Assembly (NCBI GenBank): GCA_016081115.2
Contig: CM071930.1
Coordinates: 31,883,641-31,947,640 of the forward strand
Length of the DNA stretch: 64,000 nucleotides
DNA from: Rehmannia glutinosa
Taxonomy: Eukaryota; Streptophyta; Magnoliopsida; Lamiales; Orobanchaceae
Direction: 5' to 3'
The notes below the pieces were generated by a model. That model did not search any database. It was not told the origin of the DNA and saw nothing but the letters and a program-made list of their open reading frames with translations. Position 1 is the first letter of the stretch; each line of letters opens with the position of its first letter. Below are positions 34,701 through 47,001 of this stretch, one piece after another. The position numbers were made by a program, and so were the translations under genes.

Positions 34701-35593
34701 TGTTTCTATGTTCTTACTCTTTTATTGCTTCATTTTCAGCATATGGACGTGTTGTTCTATTACATACGCAAGAAGTATTTGTACGAGTATTGTGCTGTGA
34801 GATTTACTACCACGGACCTGATCTTTGATAGATGCATGCAAAGTATCTACGGCCGGTTCACTCTTGTCAACAAGAGGAAGAAGAAAAATTTCGACACTTC
34901 CATGATTAACTTGAATTCTTCTGTGGTTGACTATATTATGGGTTTTTACATACGCTGTGGAAAGCCGTGGTAAGAGGTTGATCATATCTTGTTTCCCATT
35001 CACTGCGTTGACATGGAACACTGGATCCTTGGGAGGTTGAGTATTTAAGAGAGAATTATTTATCTGTACAATTCACTGTGGACCACGGGCTCTATTAAAA
35101 TAGCTAGGATAGCTATCAAAGCCTATAACGTGTTGTTGCCCCATTTTCTTTCTATGGTAGCATTTTACGAAGAGCGCCAGGATATTGCTCTTGGTTCTGG
35201 CCCTTACTCTAGTCACATTAATGCTCCATTCAAGATTTTGGTTGTTAGGGATATTCTTGTTCAACTGAAAAAGTTATATTTCTTGTCTGTATCCTATTTT
35301 ATTTGTGTGCAATTTTTTGTGTGTTTTTATATAATGTTTTTAACCCGTTCCCCCTTTTTTTTAGCGATTACGGAGTATTTGTAGCTTGCTATGCTGAGTA
35401 TATCATCTTTGGGAAGAAAATGTCGGAGGAAGATTTTGACATTGAAAGAGAACGGATGAGGTATACTCACCTGCTGTACAATCACGCAAGGCTGAAGCAG
35501 CAGAACGGAGACGAAGACGACAGTGATATTGAAATTATCCCCCCACTTCCTATTGAAGCAAGGAAATTGTTGTTAAAGAAGAATTCTATATGA
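31755..35593 (+). pseudogene. MULE-borne Ulp1-like (C48 peptidase) gene with DUF1985, degenerate
   Basis: Multi-exon gene. A lysine-rich N-terminus (31755-31902) is followed by an intron. The DUF1985 region (32091-32960) contains GWYTARINTGFSFEVIK, FLDMHEVDFQNQFVHSLL and later FYRIKGFPLAFQIWFYE. A long variable acidic middle follows (33070-34470), then the C48 domain (34540-35593). In C48 the His is kept (EHW, codon 35019-35021). The following Asp is Asn (LYNSLW, codon 35070-35072), and the nucleophile Cys of D-C-G is Tyr (DYGVFV, codon 35369-35371). In-frame stops occur near 32651, 32719, 32877, 34971 and 35046, several of them TGG-to-TGA or CAG-to-TAG type. Intact relatives are SUMO-protease-like proteins of unknown role carried by transposons. 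This copy cannot be an active protease. Confidence 0.82.
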
Positions 35594-35950
35594 GATTTGT
35601 TTATGGTCACATGGAACAATATGCTTTTACTTATATTTTAATGGTTTGTAGTACAGTTATTTGGTACCTGTCTATATTTCTAGTTAGTTTCTTTAGTATT
35701 TTAAAGTATGTATGTGACAGAATCTGAATCACTATGAGGTTTTGTGGAATAGTATGTATGATTTTTTTTTTGGCATTCATGGGTGTTTGGAAGGTTTTAG
35801 TTTTCAAGTTTATTTATGCTTGGTTTTTGTGTTTTACGGGATTTGCAGCAATGCAAAAATATCAAAACAAATAAGAAACATATAAGAAACTATAAAGCAA
35901 CATGAATGAGTTTTTATTGAAATAATTGTGTTGTGTTCCATTGTATTAAT

Positions 35951-37239
35951 TGTTAGATAAAAGTTTTTATCATGATTTTGATGATTATGTTCGATTTTGT
36001 TCAAATAAGTTTTTAAACCAAAACTATGTCCCTAAATGTTGTCTAAATACTTCCGATCAACTTAAAATGTTTTTACTATTTTTCGGAGTATTTCTTGGAG
36101 TTTATTTTCAATAAAAATGGACAACACATTTGTTTCAGAGCTCGACCGGCCGCCTATATAGGGCAACCCGCACTGAGTTGAGTGAGAAACAGAAAATGGG
36201 GCGTAAGAAAAATAGCGGGATAACCGGTCGACCAGGTGGGCGATCGGTGCGGTCGGTCGATCGGCCGACCGACAGCGACTGCACTGGGAGTTGGATTTTC
36301 GTTCCGACTTCTCTGTTTCGTAAATTCTTCAAGCGGCAACCGGTCACTACTAAGGCGCGACCGGTCGCACCCTCCGACCGGTCCCCCGTGTAAAAATTCG
36401 CAGAATTCAATTTCAATCTTATCTCTGCGCGACGACCGGTCGAACCCTTGTTTATCAAGCAAACTATCCGTTGCGTTTTTGCATGACTTTTCCCTATTTT
36501 GTGGGATTGATTTCTAATAGCTATATTGATCATTTTAAATGGTTTCTTTTGCAGCAAATCACTCCCCAAGGAGGAGCCAATGTCTGGAAATGAAAGCCAA
36601 GTCCTCTCCTATAAATAGAGGCTTCATTCAAGCAACAAGACACAACACTAAATACAAGCAAAATACACAACAAAAAATCTGCAAATTGTTCAAGCTTTCA
36701 TTTTTACATTCTTGTTGTAATAGCCTAAGTACTTTCACTTGCACATCTTTGAGGTTTAGGCTTTTTTATTCTTGATTACACTTGCACTCAATCTTTGTAT
36801 TGGTTTCATAGAGTTGTAATCTTGAATTTTGTCCATCATTCAACACAAGACATCCTTGTGTTTCTTGTGGTAAGAATGCACTTGGGTGATTTAGGTGATA
36901 GGTGTTTGAAGAGTGTGGTACTCTTCAAAGGTGGTGAAGGAAGATTGTGGTAATCTCCTTGAAGGTGTTGTAAGAGGATTGTGGTGATCCTCAAGGTGTT
37001 GTATTAATTGTGGTAATTAATAAAATCTTTTTCTTTTTGAAATCCATCCCGGAGATACTGGGGTGGTAGAGGATTAGGCCCTAGGTGGGTTGAACCTCTT
37101 TAAATCAACGAGTGTTGTTTAATTTCCGTATTTACATTCTTGTCATTTACTTGTTGATTCGAAAAAGAGGGTGATTTGCGAAAAATCGGCATAATCTATT
37201 CACCCCCCCTCTAGATTATCGTAGCCACTTGGACTAACA
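35951..37239 (+). repeat. 5' LTR of the plus-strand Sirevirus
   Basis: 1289 bp, TGTTAG...TAACA. It contains a nested inverted repeat (36035-36130), a palindrome cluster of the CGACCGGTCG type (about 36139-36445) and a TATA box at 36610-36617. Confidence 0.95.
36610..36617 (+). promoter_or_regulatory. LTR TATA box
   Basis: TATAAATA followed by GAGGC; identical at 43802-43809 in the 3' LTR. Confidence 0.6.
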
Positions 37240-37254
37240 AGTGGTATCAAAGCC
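37240..37254 (+). other. Primer binding site (initiator tRNA-Met type)
   Basis: AGTGGTATCAAAGCC directly after the 5' LTR, one mismatch to the usual AGTGGTATCAGAGC core. Confidence 0.85.
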
Positions 37255-37296
37255 AAACTCTTTGGTAAGCTCATTCCGAGTAAAGAGGAAAGATCC

Positions 37297-38914
37297 ATGG
37301 CTACGAATGAAGCTTATCTCACCACCGACGCCTCCACCAACAAGCCACCACTATTCGACGCCAACAACTACGCATTTTGGAAAGACCGCATCGAGTGCTT
37401 TCTACAAGGATGCGGATTTGATATTTGGAATGTGGTCATTGAAGGAGTTGCTCAACCAACAACAAAATTGGAGGATGGTACCACTACTCCCAAGCCATTC
37501 AAGGAGTACGATGAAAATGACAAGAATGCTTTCTCTCTAAATGGTAAGGCCTTAAATATTTTACATTGCTCTCTTACCGCCACCGAATATAATCGCATAA
37601 GAGGCATACGGTCGGCACATGAAGTTTGGGAAAAATTAGAAACCATTTATGAGGGCACAAAGAAAGTAAAGCAAGCAAGAAAAACAATGCTTGTGAAAGA
37701 CTTTGAAAATTTCAATATGCATGATGGTGAAAGCATATCAAAAATGGTGGAAAGGCTTGACAACATTGTCAATCCTCTTGTGGCTCTTGGAAAGGTTATC
37801 TCCGAAGAAGACAAGGTGACCAAGGTATTAAACGCCCTTCCCGGCTAATGGTCCGAAAAGGTGACGGCAATCACGGAAGCTCAAAATCTTGAGACACTCA
37901 AGTTTGATGAGCTCATTGGGAATCTCCTCATTTATGAAGTATATCTCAAGGAGAGGAAAAATTCTCAACCATCCACCTCTAAATCGGGTACGCAAAATAT
38001 TATTAAAGACTTAGCATCTTCTTCTAATAATGTTTATTATGCTAGTGATGAGGATGATGAAGAAACGGCGGTTCTTGTTAGAAAATTTGCAAAATTTGTA
38101 AACAAAAATAAAGCAAGAAAGCCAAGAGACAATTCTTGCTTCAAATGCGGAAAATCCGGGCACTACATAGCCGATTGCCCAAAATTAGCGGAAGAGGAAC
38201 AAAAGAAGAAAAAGCCTTTTTCCGAAAAAGAAGGCATTAAATGCGGACGTCAAAACTTGGGATGAATTACTTGAAACAACCAACGAGGAAGGAGAATCCG
38301 AACATGGTCTTATGGCCATAGACGATGAAAATACCGAGGTACGCTCTAATGCTTCATCTTCTTCCCTAATTGATGAATTACAATGTGATTTTGATGAATT
38401 GCAAAATGAGTTTCAAAATTTGATTGTTAAATACAAGAATTTGAAAAAGGAGCATAAAGAGCTTAAACTAGAAAAGGATAAATTATTTACTTCTTATAAC
38501 TCTCTTGATAAAGCTCATGCTATTACTCTTACTATGGTCCGTACTCTTGAAACCGAAAAACAAACGCTCATAAATGATATTGAAAATTTGAAAAAGGATG
38601 TGCATCGATTCAATTTAAGTACGGATAAAGTCACAAAAATTTTAGATGCACAAAGAGGTGAGCATTCTAAATTAGGACTTGGTTATAAACCTTTTCAAAA
38701 TGCTTTTAAGAAAAAAGACCAAGGTCCAACCTTTGTACGTGCTAGTAGTCCTCGTATTATTACTTGTTTTTATTGTGGTAAGAATGGACACTATGCTAGT
38801 AATTGTAAATTGAAGAATAATTTTAACTATTATTGGAGACCTAAAGGTCTCAAGGCTAACCCCCATGGACCCCAAAATTATAGGGTACCTAAAAATAATT
38901 CCTTTGTAGGTTAG
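37297..38914 (+). pseudogene. Sirevirus gag, broken
   Basis: The ATG at 37297 opens MATNEAYLTTDASTNKPPLF. The gag domain runs to 37848 (YAFWKDRIECFLQGCGFDIWN, IRSAHEVWEKLETIYEGTKK, MHDGESISKMVERLDNIV). A TAA stop (37846-37848) replaces a codon just before WSEKVTAITEAQ. After it, 37861-38265 contains the first knuckle CFKCGKSGHYIADC and then shifts frame near 38250. 38312-38914 is a long coiled coil (DELQNEFQNLIVKYKNLKKE) followed by the second knuckle CFYCGKNGHYASNC and WRPKGLKANPHGPQNYRVP. Two knuckles separated by a coiled coil match the plus-strand-relative pattern seen in the minus-strand element. Confidence 0.88.
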
Positions 38915-38949
38915 GGGCTATAACAACAATGGAAGATTCAAAATGACTC

Positions 38950-40314
38950 GTGGACATCGGATGTTCACGCCATATGACCGGAAAGAGAGAACTTTTTACC
39001 AACATCAAGCTCCAAGAAGAGGGTATGGTCATGTTCGGCAATGGCAAAGGAAGAATTCTTGGAAATGGAGAAATTGGTAACTCTTCTTTCTCTCTTAGTA
39101 ATGTTCTTTTAGTAGAAGGGCTTAAGTTCAATTTGATAAGTGTTAGCCAACTTTGTGACTCAAATTATAATGTTGTTTTTAATAAAGAAAAATGCCTTAT
39201 TTCCAAAAATGATAAAATTATTTGTGAAGCAATTAGAAAAGGCAATCTTTACAAAATTTGTACAAGTGATTTGGTTAGTCAAAATGTTTCTTGTCTTGTC
39301 GCCAATAATGATTTAACTAGCTTATGGCATAGGCGACTTGGACATGTTGGATACAAAAATTTGCAAACTATTTACAAAAACCAACATGTAAAAGGACTAC
39401 CCAAATTGAATTTTGAAAATCTTGGCTTATGTGACACTTGTCAAAAGAACAAATTAGTTAAGAGTAGTTTTAAGCCCAAAAATGAAATTTCAACTACCAA
39501 ACCCCTACAAATGCTTCATCTTGATTTGTATGGGGATATTGGTACGGCAAGTCTAAGTGCAAAACATTACACTTTTGTTATAGTTGATGATTTTTCTAGA
39601 TATACTTGGGCTCTATTTCTTACAAATAAAAGCGATGCCATTAATGAGTTTGTTAAGTTGTGTAGACTCATTGAAAATGAAAAGGAAGATACTATTAAGT
39701 CCATTCGAAGTGATCGAGGTGGAGAATTTGACGGCGAATTTAGAGTCTTTTGTGAAACCAAGGGATATATTCATAATTTTTCGGCTCCAAGGACACCTCA
39801 ACAAAATGGAGTAGCCGAAAGGAAGAATTGGACACTTCAAGAAATGAGTCGGTCCATGCTCAATGAATTTTCACTTCCAAAATATTTTTGGGCCGAAGCC
39901 GTAAGTACCGCTTGCTATATCATTAATCGAGTTTATATTTGTCCTAAAATGAATAAAACTCCATATGAGCTTTGGAAAGGAAGAACTCCAAATATTAGTT
40001 ATTTCAAATTATTTGGATGTAAATGTTTTATTTTGAATACTAAGGATCAATTAGACAAACTTGATCCTAAGGCCGATGAAGGAATATTTATGGGGTATTC
40101 AATCAAGAGCAAAGCATATCGGGTTTATAATAAGACTAGTGGGGTTGTTGAAGAATCTATCCATGTCAAATTCAATGAAGCTTCGGGGGTTGAAAGGATA
40201 CCAAATGATGAAAGTGATGAAGAGGATATCGTTGAAACCATTGTTCAAGATGAAACTCAAAATGATCAACCTTCAAGCTCAAGTGTTCCTCAAGAAGATA
40301 AAGGTGATACTTGA
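38950..40314 (+). pseudogene. Sirevirus protease start and integrase
   Basis: The protease active site reads DIGCSRHMTG, where copia elements normally have DSGCSRHMTG, so Ser is Ile. A stop precedes it. The long open stretch then carries the pre-integrase domain (LWHRRLGHVGYKNLQ, CDTCQKNK) and an integrase core with D in LHLDLYGDI, D in IRSDRGGEFDG and E in PQQNGVAERKNWTL, followed by FGCKCFILNTKDQLDKLDPKADEGIF. It ends in an acidic hinge. Integrase itself looks complete. The next part of pol starts in another frame after stops at about 40312-40340. Confidence 0.88.
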
Positions 40315-40387
40315 ATCTTCCCGTAGCATTGAAATTTAAGGAGATCACCCAAAAGATCTTATTATTGGTGATCCCCTTGATAAAGTA

Positions 40388-41954
40388 ATGACTCGAGGAA
40401 AATTTGCCGAGAAAGCTCTTATATCTCAAAAAGAGCCTAAAAATGCTAAGGAAGCCATTGAAGATGAGGATTGGTTTTTAGAAATGCAAAAGGAGTTGAA
40501 TCAATTTGAAAGGAATGATCTATGGGAATTAGTACCTTGTCCTCCATCTCAAACCATTATTGGTACAAAATGGGTATTTCGGAACAATCTCGATGACCAA
40601 GGCAATATTGTTCGAAACAAAGCAAGGTTAGTTGCTCAAGGTTATTGTCAAGAAGAAGGTATTGATTATGATGAAACATTTGCACCCGTAGCACGTTTAG
40701 AAGCTATTCGTATTTTACTTGCCTATTCTTGTTTTAAAAATTTCAAGCTTTACCAAATGGATGTAAAATCCGCATTTTTAAATGGTATTATTCAAGAAGA
40801 AGTCTATGTAAAACAACCTCCGGGGTTTGAAAATTTTTCTAGGCCTAATGATGTTTATAGACTTAAAAAGGCCTTGTATAGTTTGAAACAAGCACCCCGT
40901 GCATGGTATGATAGACTTAGCTCTTTTCTTTTGCAAAATGGTTTTACAAGAGGTAAAGTTGACACTACTCTCTTTGTTTTTGAAAAAGGGCAAGATTGCT
41001 TATTAGTGCAAATTTATGTTGATGATATTATTTTTGGTGCTACTAATGAATCCTTGTGCAAGAAATTTTCTAAGTTAATGCAAGGTGAAATTGAAATGAG
41101 CATGATGGGGGAGCTCAACTTCTTCCTTGGACTTCAAATTAAGCAATGCCAAGAAGGAATTTATATATCTCAATCAAAATATACAAAGGAACTTTTGAAG
41201 AAATTTGGCATTGAAGAAGGAAAAACCGTCTCTACCCCAATGGCAACAAACGTCAAGATTGACAAAGATGAAAAAGGCAAGTCGGTTGATGAATCCAAAT
41301 ATAGAGGTATGATTTGTAGTTTACTTTATTTAACCGCAAGTAGACCGGACATTCTTCATGCCGTATGCCTATGCGCTCGTTTTCAAAGCAATCCCAAAGA
41401 ATCTCATTTAAGTGCCGTTAAAAGGATTTTTCGATATTTGAAAGGCACTATTCAATATGGTTTATTTTATCCAAAGAATGAAAATTTTTGTCTTAAAGGT
41501 TATAGTGATTCGGATTATGCGGGAAATATTGATGATCGGAAAAGTACTTAGGATCATGTCAATTTTAGGCGATTGCCTAGTATCTTGGTTTTCAAAGAAG
41601 CAAAACGTGTTTCTCTTTCAACGCCGGCGAATATATTTCCGCCGCATTTTTTGTTGTACTCAACTTCTTTGGATGAAGCAAACCTTAGCGGATTACAAAT
41701 GCTCTTTTGAAAATGTACCTATCTTTTGTGATAATATATCCGCTATAAATATTGCTCAAAACCCGGTTCATCATAACCGTACTAAACATATTGAGATTCG
41801 ACATCATTTTCTAAGGGATTGTGTTTCAAAACGTAAAATTGAGATATCTTTTATACCATCTCAAGATCAATTAGCGGACATTTTTACAAAACCGCTATCT
41901 TCCGAGACTTTTTCATCAATACGAGCTCGGTTAGGCATAATGCATATTGAATGA
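40388..41954 (+). pseudogene. Sirevirus reverse transcriptase and RNase H
   Basis: 40388-41551 is an unbroken RT: NDLWELVPCPPSQTIIGTKW, RLVAQGYCQEEGIDYDETFAPVARLE, QMDVKSAFLNG, the catalytic box YVDDIIFG, and STPMATNVKIDKDE. RNase H begins with GYSDSDYAGNIDDRKST and stops there. It continues after a frameshift as VSWFSKKQN, CDNISAINIAQNPVHHNRTKHIEIRHHFLRD and QDQLADIFTKPLSSETF, ending at 41954. The catalytic residues of RT are all kept. One or two frame changes disable RNase H. Confidence 0.9.
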
Positions 41955-43132
41955 AGCTTACGTTTGCATTTTACACGTTTTTAAAACCTTAGGGGCGAAA
42001 AATCGGATTTTTGGTTGAAAATTTGGATTTTGGAAAAACTGACAAGACAGTGACCTGAAGGAGTTGAGGGCAACCGGTCGCCCTCAACCTCGACCGGTCG
42101 CCTTCAACCTCGACCGGTCGCCCTAAGCTATTTTTGGCTTTTAAACGTTCTGTCTTCAGATTCTTCATTTTAACATTTTTTTGGCCATTTTTCGTCCCCT
42201 TTGCCAAATTTTCACATATATCATTCAAAAATGGTTTTCATGCATTTTTTTCACAACATGGACGTTATATAGCATGACCATCATCATCATGGCTCATTTT
42301 TTTCCGATCAAATGGTAAGAATTTCTCTTCTTTTGCTCAATTGGGTTGAACCCTTGAGTTAATGACCTTATAGTATATTTCTTGATAATTTTTGCATATG
42401 ATTTTGATGAGCTTATCTAGTATGTTGAATTGTATATTGATTAAGGTGAATTGGTGATAAAATTTTTGGCTTAAAACATTTACAAGGGTTATATTCAACC
42501 TCTTTTATTTTTCACGCACACAAGGTGTTCGATGAAATGTCGCAATGAAAATTTCAACTTATACATGATTCTCTTGCTTTCAAAAGTCTTCTATACTTAT
42601 TGAGATCATGATTTGGTAAACAAAACGAGCGTATGAACTCTTCATATTACATTTCTCCCATTTTCCTTGAAGTATTACGCTTTGATTGCTCAACGGTTAA
42701 TAAACAGTCCCTTTGGCGCACTTTGATATTATTGTATGGTGTTTTCACCATTCTAACATTCTTTTTGATGATTCCAAAGGGGGAGAAACAGGATATTGGC
42801 TTGTTAGCTCAAGAAAAGCTAATAAAAGCTTGCAATAAGTATTGTGGACTCGAATACCTAGTCCATGGCTTGAATTTTGGACTCGAATGAATTTGATTAT
42901 AAGTATTGTGACAGGGGGAGCTTCTTAGCTCATCATGCATCCTATATAAGCTTGTTATAGCTTGTGCTTCTTACTTATAATAATCGGTTGTTGAAATGCT
43001 CATAAATAGGGGGAGCTTTGTATGAAATACTTCTAACGGAGAGTTTACTCGTAAAACCGGAAAATTTTATTTGGTTTTCAAATCGTCCTCAAGAAAATTG
43101 TTTTGGTTTGTAATCATCAAAAAGGGGGAGTT
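41955..43132 (+). other. Sirevirus 3' region with repeated polypurine tracts
   Basis: No coding sequence and no env-position ORF here. GGGGGAG tracts occur at 42776-42793, 42911-42920, 43007-43014 and at the LTR junction (43119-43130). LTR-type palindromes CGACCGGTCG also occur at about 42075-42125 just after pol. Confidence 0.75.
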
Positions 43133-44434
43133 TGTTAGATAAAAGTTTTTATCATGATTTTGATGATTATGTTCGATTTTGTTCAAATAAGTTTTTAAAC
43201 CAAAACTATGTCCCTAAATGTTGTCTAAATACTTCCGATCAACTTAAAATGTTTTTACTATTTTTCGGAGTATTTCTTGGAGTTTATTTTCAATAAAAAA
43301 TTGGACAACACATTTGTTTCAGGCTCGACCGGTGGCCCTATAGGGCAACCCGTACCTGAGTTGAGCTGAGAAATAGAAAATGGGGCGTAAGAAAAATAGG
43401 GCAGGGTGACCGGTGCGGTCGACCAGGTGGGAGACCGGTGCGGTCGACCGGTTGACCGGCGGGCGACCTGTACCTAGGAGTTGGATTTTCGTTCCAGACT
43501 TCTCTGTTTCGTAAATTCTTCAAGGGCAACCGGTCACAGCTAAGGGCGACCGGTCGCACCCCCCTCCGACCGGTCCCCCTGTGTAAAAATTCGCAGAATT
43601 CAATTTCAATCTTATCTCTGCGCGAACGGTCGAACCCCTTGTTTATCAGCAAACTATCCGTTGCGTTTTGCATGACAGCTTTTCCCTATTTTGTGGGATT
43701 GATTTCTAACAGCTATATTGATCATTTTAAATGGTTTCTTTTGCAGCAAATCACTCCCCAAGGAGGAGCCAATGCCTGGAAATGAAAGCCAAGTCCTCTC
43801 CTATAAATAGAGGCTTCATTCAAGCAACAAGACACAACACTAAATACAAGCAAAATACACAACAAGAAATCTGCAAATTGTTCAAGCTTTCATTTTTACA
43901 TTCTTGTTGTAATAGCCTAAGTACTTTTCACTTGCACATCTTTGAGGTCTAGGCTTTTTGATTCTTGATTACACTTGCACTCAATCTTTGTATTGGTTTC
44001 ATAGAGTTGTAATCTTGAATTTTGTCCATCATTCAACACAAGACATCCTTGTGAGTATTCTTGTGGTAAGAATACACTTGGGTGATTTAGGTGATAGGTG
44101 TTTGAAGAGTGTGGTACTCTTCAAAGGTGGTGAAGGAAGATTGTGGTAATCTCCTTGAAGGTGTTGTAAGAGGATTGTGGTGATACTCAAGGTGTTGTAT
44201 TAATTGTGGTAATTAATAAAATCTTTTTCTTTTTGAAATCCATCCCGGAGATACTGGGGTGGTAGAGGATTAGGCCCTAGGTGGGTTGAACCTCTTTAAA
44301 TCAACGAGTGTTGTTTAATTTCCGTATTTACATTCTTGTCATTTACTTGTTGATTCGAAAAAGAGGGTGATTTGCGAAAAATCGGCATAATCTATTCACC
44401 CCCCTCTAGATTATCGTAGCCACTTGGACTGACA
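43133..44434 (+). repeat. 3' LTR of the plus-strand Sirevirus
   Basis: 1302 bp; nearly identical to 35951-37239 outside the palindrome cluster (about 43322-43640), where indels concentrate. Confidence 0.95.
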
Positions 44435-44504
44435 TTAATCTGTTTAGCTTGAAACGTATGTAAGCAATTGGAATATGGTGTTATTAAATGCATCTTGTTT
44501 TGGT

Positions 44505-47001
44505 TGATTCCTGCATGTCTGTCTATTGTGTCCATGCTACCCACACCTTCCGCATTTATTTTTGAAAATTTTCTCCCAAGCTGCCTTGTGTCTACTTTTC
44601 TTTGGCCTTCCGGATTTGGCCTTGCCTTTCGGTGGAAGAGTCCACATTGTTTCAATTTCAGGTGTTAGGATTCAGTTATCTTCATGCGGGATTGGATACA
44701 CTTTTCCCGAATATGTCGCTTCCATTGTTTCCTTCATGTACTCTGCCGAGCAGTACTGGTACATATCTTCATTCAATTCTTTTAGCACTGCTATAGTATG
44801 TGGGCAAGGAATTTCATCCATTCGGAACCTGTTGCATGTGCAAGTCCTTTTCTCAAGGTCTACAACAAATATTTTCTCTGATTCTGTGACTCTAAAGAGA
44901 AAATCATTTGATCTTTTCACCTAAAAACAGAAATGAAATATGTGAGAAACAATTTTGAAACAAGAAGCCTGCTTCAGATTTGTAGTAAATTACTCTTAAA
45001 TTTAGAGAAATGGTGTAATTTTTCCCCATATACTCTTCAGCTGTTTTTGTCATTCTTGTAAATGTTGATCTTGCTTCGTTTCGATGCCTGCATGTCCAAT
45101 CTTGAACTAATGATCTCACGTACTCGAGCAATGTTGTTACATGTAGGTGTCTCCCTGCTACAGTTGTTGCATTCAACGACTCTGCAATGTTGGATGTCAT
45201 GAGAAAGTATCTTTTGTTGCGACAGTGTAGTCGTGTCCATTTCTCGTATCCGATGGCGGACAAGTAAGGTATGATTTTGCTGTTCACTCTGTCAAGTGCA
45301 GACATTTGTTTTTCAAATTCGTCCTTCGTGTAGGCTTTTGCTGCTGTTATGAATGACTCCCTTATTTCATTGGTTTTCTTTTTGAAGTTTGCCTTCAAAT
45401 TGTTTAGGAGATGATACATGTACAGTCCATGGGATACTTCAGGATACACCTAATCATTAAATTAATGTATTTTTTTCAGAATGTTTGTGACTGAAACTGT
45501 TTTTGAAACCTATATGTGAAACATTAAAAAAATATATTTGAAACATCTATGAAACATAACCTTAGGAAATATTTTATAATCTGCACCTCATTTATTGTTG
45601 TTTCTATGTTGATATGTCTGAGACTATGCACATGCCTTCCCTGAGACCAAAAATCTGTCTGATCTTTGTGAAAAACCATACCCAAGATCCATCATTTTCA
45701 GAATCCACTATTGTAAAAGCCAATGGGAAAATGTTCCCATTTCCATCCTGCGTGCATGCAGAAAACAAAGTCCCCCCGTAACTTGCTTTCAGAAATGTGC
45801 CATCAACAACAACCACTGGCCTACAGTGTTTCCAACCATTTATTGATGCATTTATAGCCATGAACAAGAATAGGAATGTGTTATCCACTTTTCTTACTAT
45901 TTCAGTAATCGATCCGGGATTTGTTTTCTCCAACATGTAAAGATAAGCTGGTAGTTTCTGATAAGATTCATCCGGCCTCCCCTTTATTATTTCGAGTTTC
46001 TTTTTCTTTTGATCTCCAAGCCTTTCTGTAGTCGAGACTTATTCCATGCTCATCCTTTATGTCTCTTATTATATCTGTTGATGTGTACACTGTTTTGATG
46101 TTGTTGAGGTACTTTGATTTGATAATGTTTCCAACCATTTTTGCAGTAGCTTGTCTACTGTCATTCATTCTCTTATCGAGAGTGGAAAAGTATGGTTGCT
46201 GTCGTATTTTCTTACTATGAACTTTGTTGTTCTTGTTCTTGATGATGCTTTCAAATGCCAATTGCAATTTTCATCCAGGCACTTTATGGTATTGCTTGTT
46301 GCATGATTTATTGACCTTATATTGGAAGTGATTTTTCAATGCAAAACAACTGATGTATTTTATAAATTCGTCATTGTTGTTGTAGAAATTTCCTATTTGG
46401 ATTTGTTCTTCACAATTAATATATTCTTGGATTTGCATTGTTTCTTGGACCACATTTTTGCTGATTAGGTTTGCATAGTCGATGTAGTCAATGAGATTTT
46501 GGCCCATATTTTCCATTGTTGAGCTCTCTCTTGATATCTTCATTGTTCCTCCATTGCATTTTGATGTGCTGTTTCTTGCAAGCTTGTCTCTTTTGATTTC
46601 AAGAGTAATTGGTTTTCTGAATTAACTAGTAGGTCTATGCATAGAGGAAACTTCATCTAATCTTCTTCTTTGCTTTTTACTTCCAAATAGAACTTCAGGT
46701 TGAAGTCATTTTCAATCTTTAATGGTGGCAAAGATTATCTCAGTTTGTACTTAATCTGCATTCTTTCCTCATCTCTGCTAACCTGTATTTGTTGTTCTAA
46801 AATTTCATGTAGGGTGTTGAAAGTGCAATCCATTGGAATCAGGATTCCCGTTATCTCAAAGTTGATATAATCCCTGTTCTTTGCCCATTCTCCCTTGTGG
46901 TGTACTACTGCTGGAATTTTATCCATGGCATTGTAGAATTTTATCCTATTTGAAACATATTGAAACATCGTTGAAACAAAGATGAAACAATTCCCCTGCA
47001 C
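44505..47001 (-). pseudogene. MURA-type MULE transposase, degenerate
   Basis: Read on the minus strand. The N-terminal region is 47001-46735 and 46543-46271. The MuDR-type DNA-binding part 46267-45968 contains RQATAKMVGNIIKSKY and DYRKAWRSKEK, with a frameshift at about 45990. The DDE core is 45936-45604, with the first Asp in VVVVDGTFLKASYGGTL (codon 45802-45804) and the second in CIVSD (codon 45616-45618). A frameshift and an intron (about 45590-45450) follow. 45449-45000 continues with YPEVSHGLYMYHLLNNLKANF and NIAESLNATTVAGR. The SWIM zinc finger is CTCNRFRMDEIPCPH (about 44811-44855). The C-terminal knuckle CGRCGxHGHNRQTC near 44515-44560 has a TAG at x. At least two frameshifts and one stop make it inactive. 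Confidence 0.85.

Larger units (their letters stand above)
35951..44434 (+). mobile_element. Sirevirus (Ty1/copia) retrotransposon, full length, nested in the MULE
   Basis: Bounded by LTRs 35951-37239 and 43133-44434 and by the exact duplication TTAAT (35946-35950 and 44435-44439). It has an initiator tRNA-Met primer site, gag with two zinc knuckles, integrase before reverse transcriptase (copia order), RNase H, and a 3' region with repeated GGGGGAG purine tracts. Coding is broken at several points though the LTRs are nearly identical. Confidence 0.95.

Noticed and set aside
37240..37254. tRNA-Met gene hit
   Set aside because: Only the 3' complement of the tRNA is present; these are retrotransposon primer sites next to LTRs.
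35951..44434. A second large host gene between the Ulp1-like gene and the transposase
   Set aside because: LTRs, the TTAAT duplication and copia domains show that it is a nested Sirevirus.
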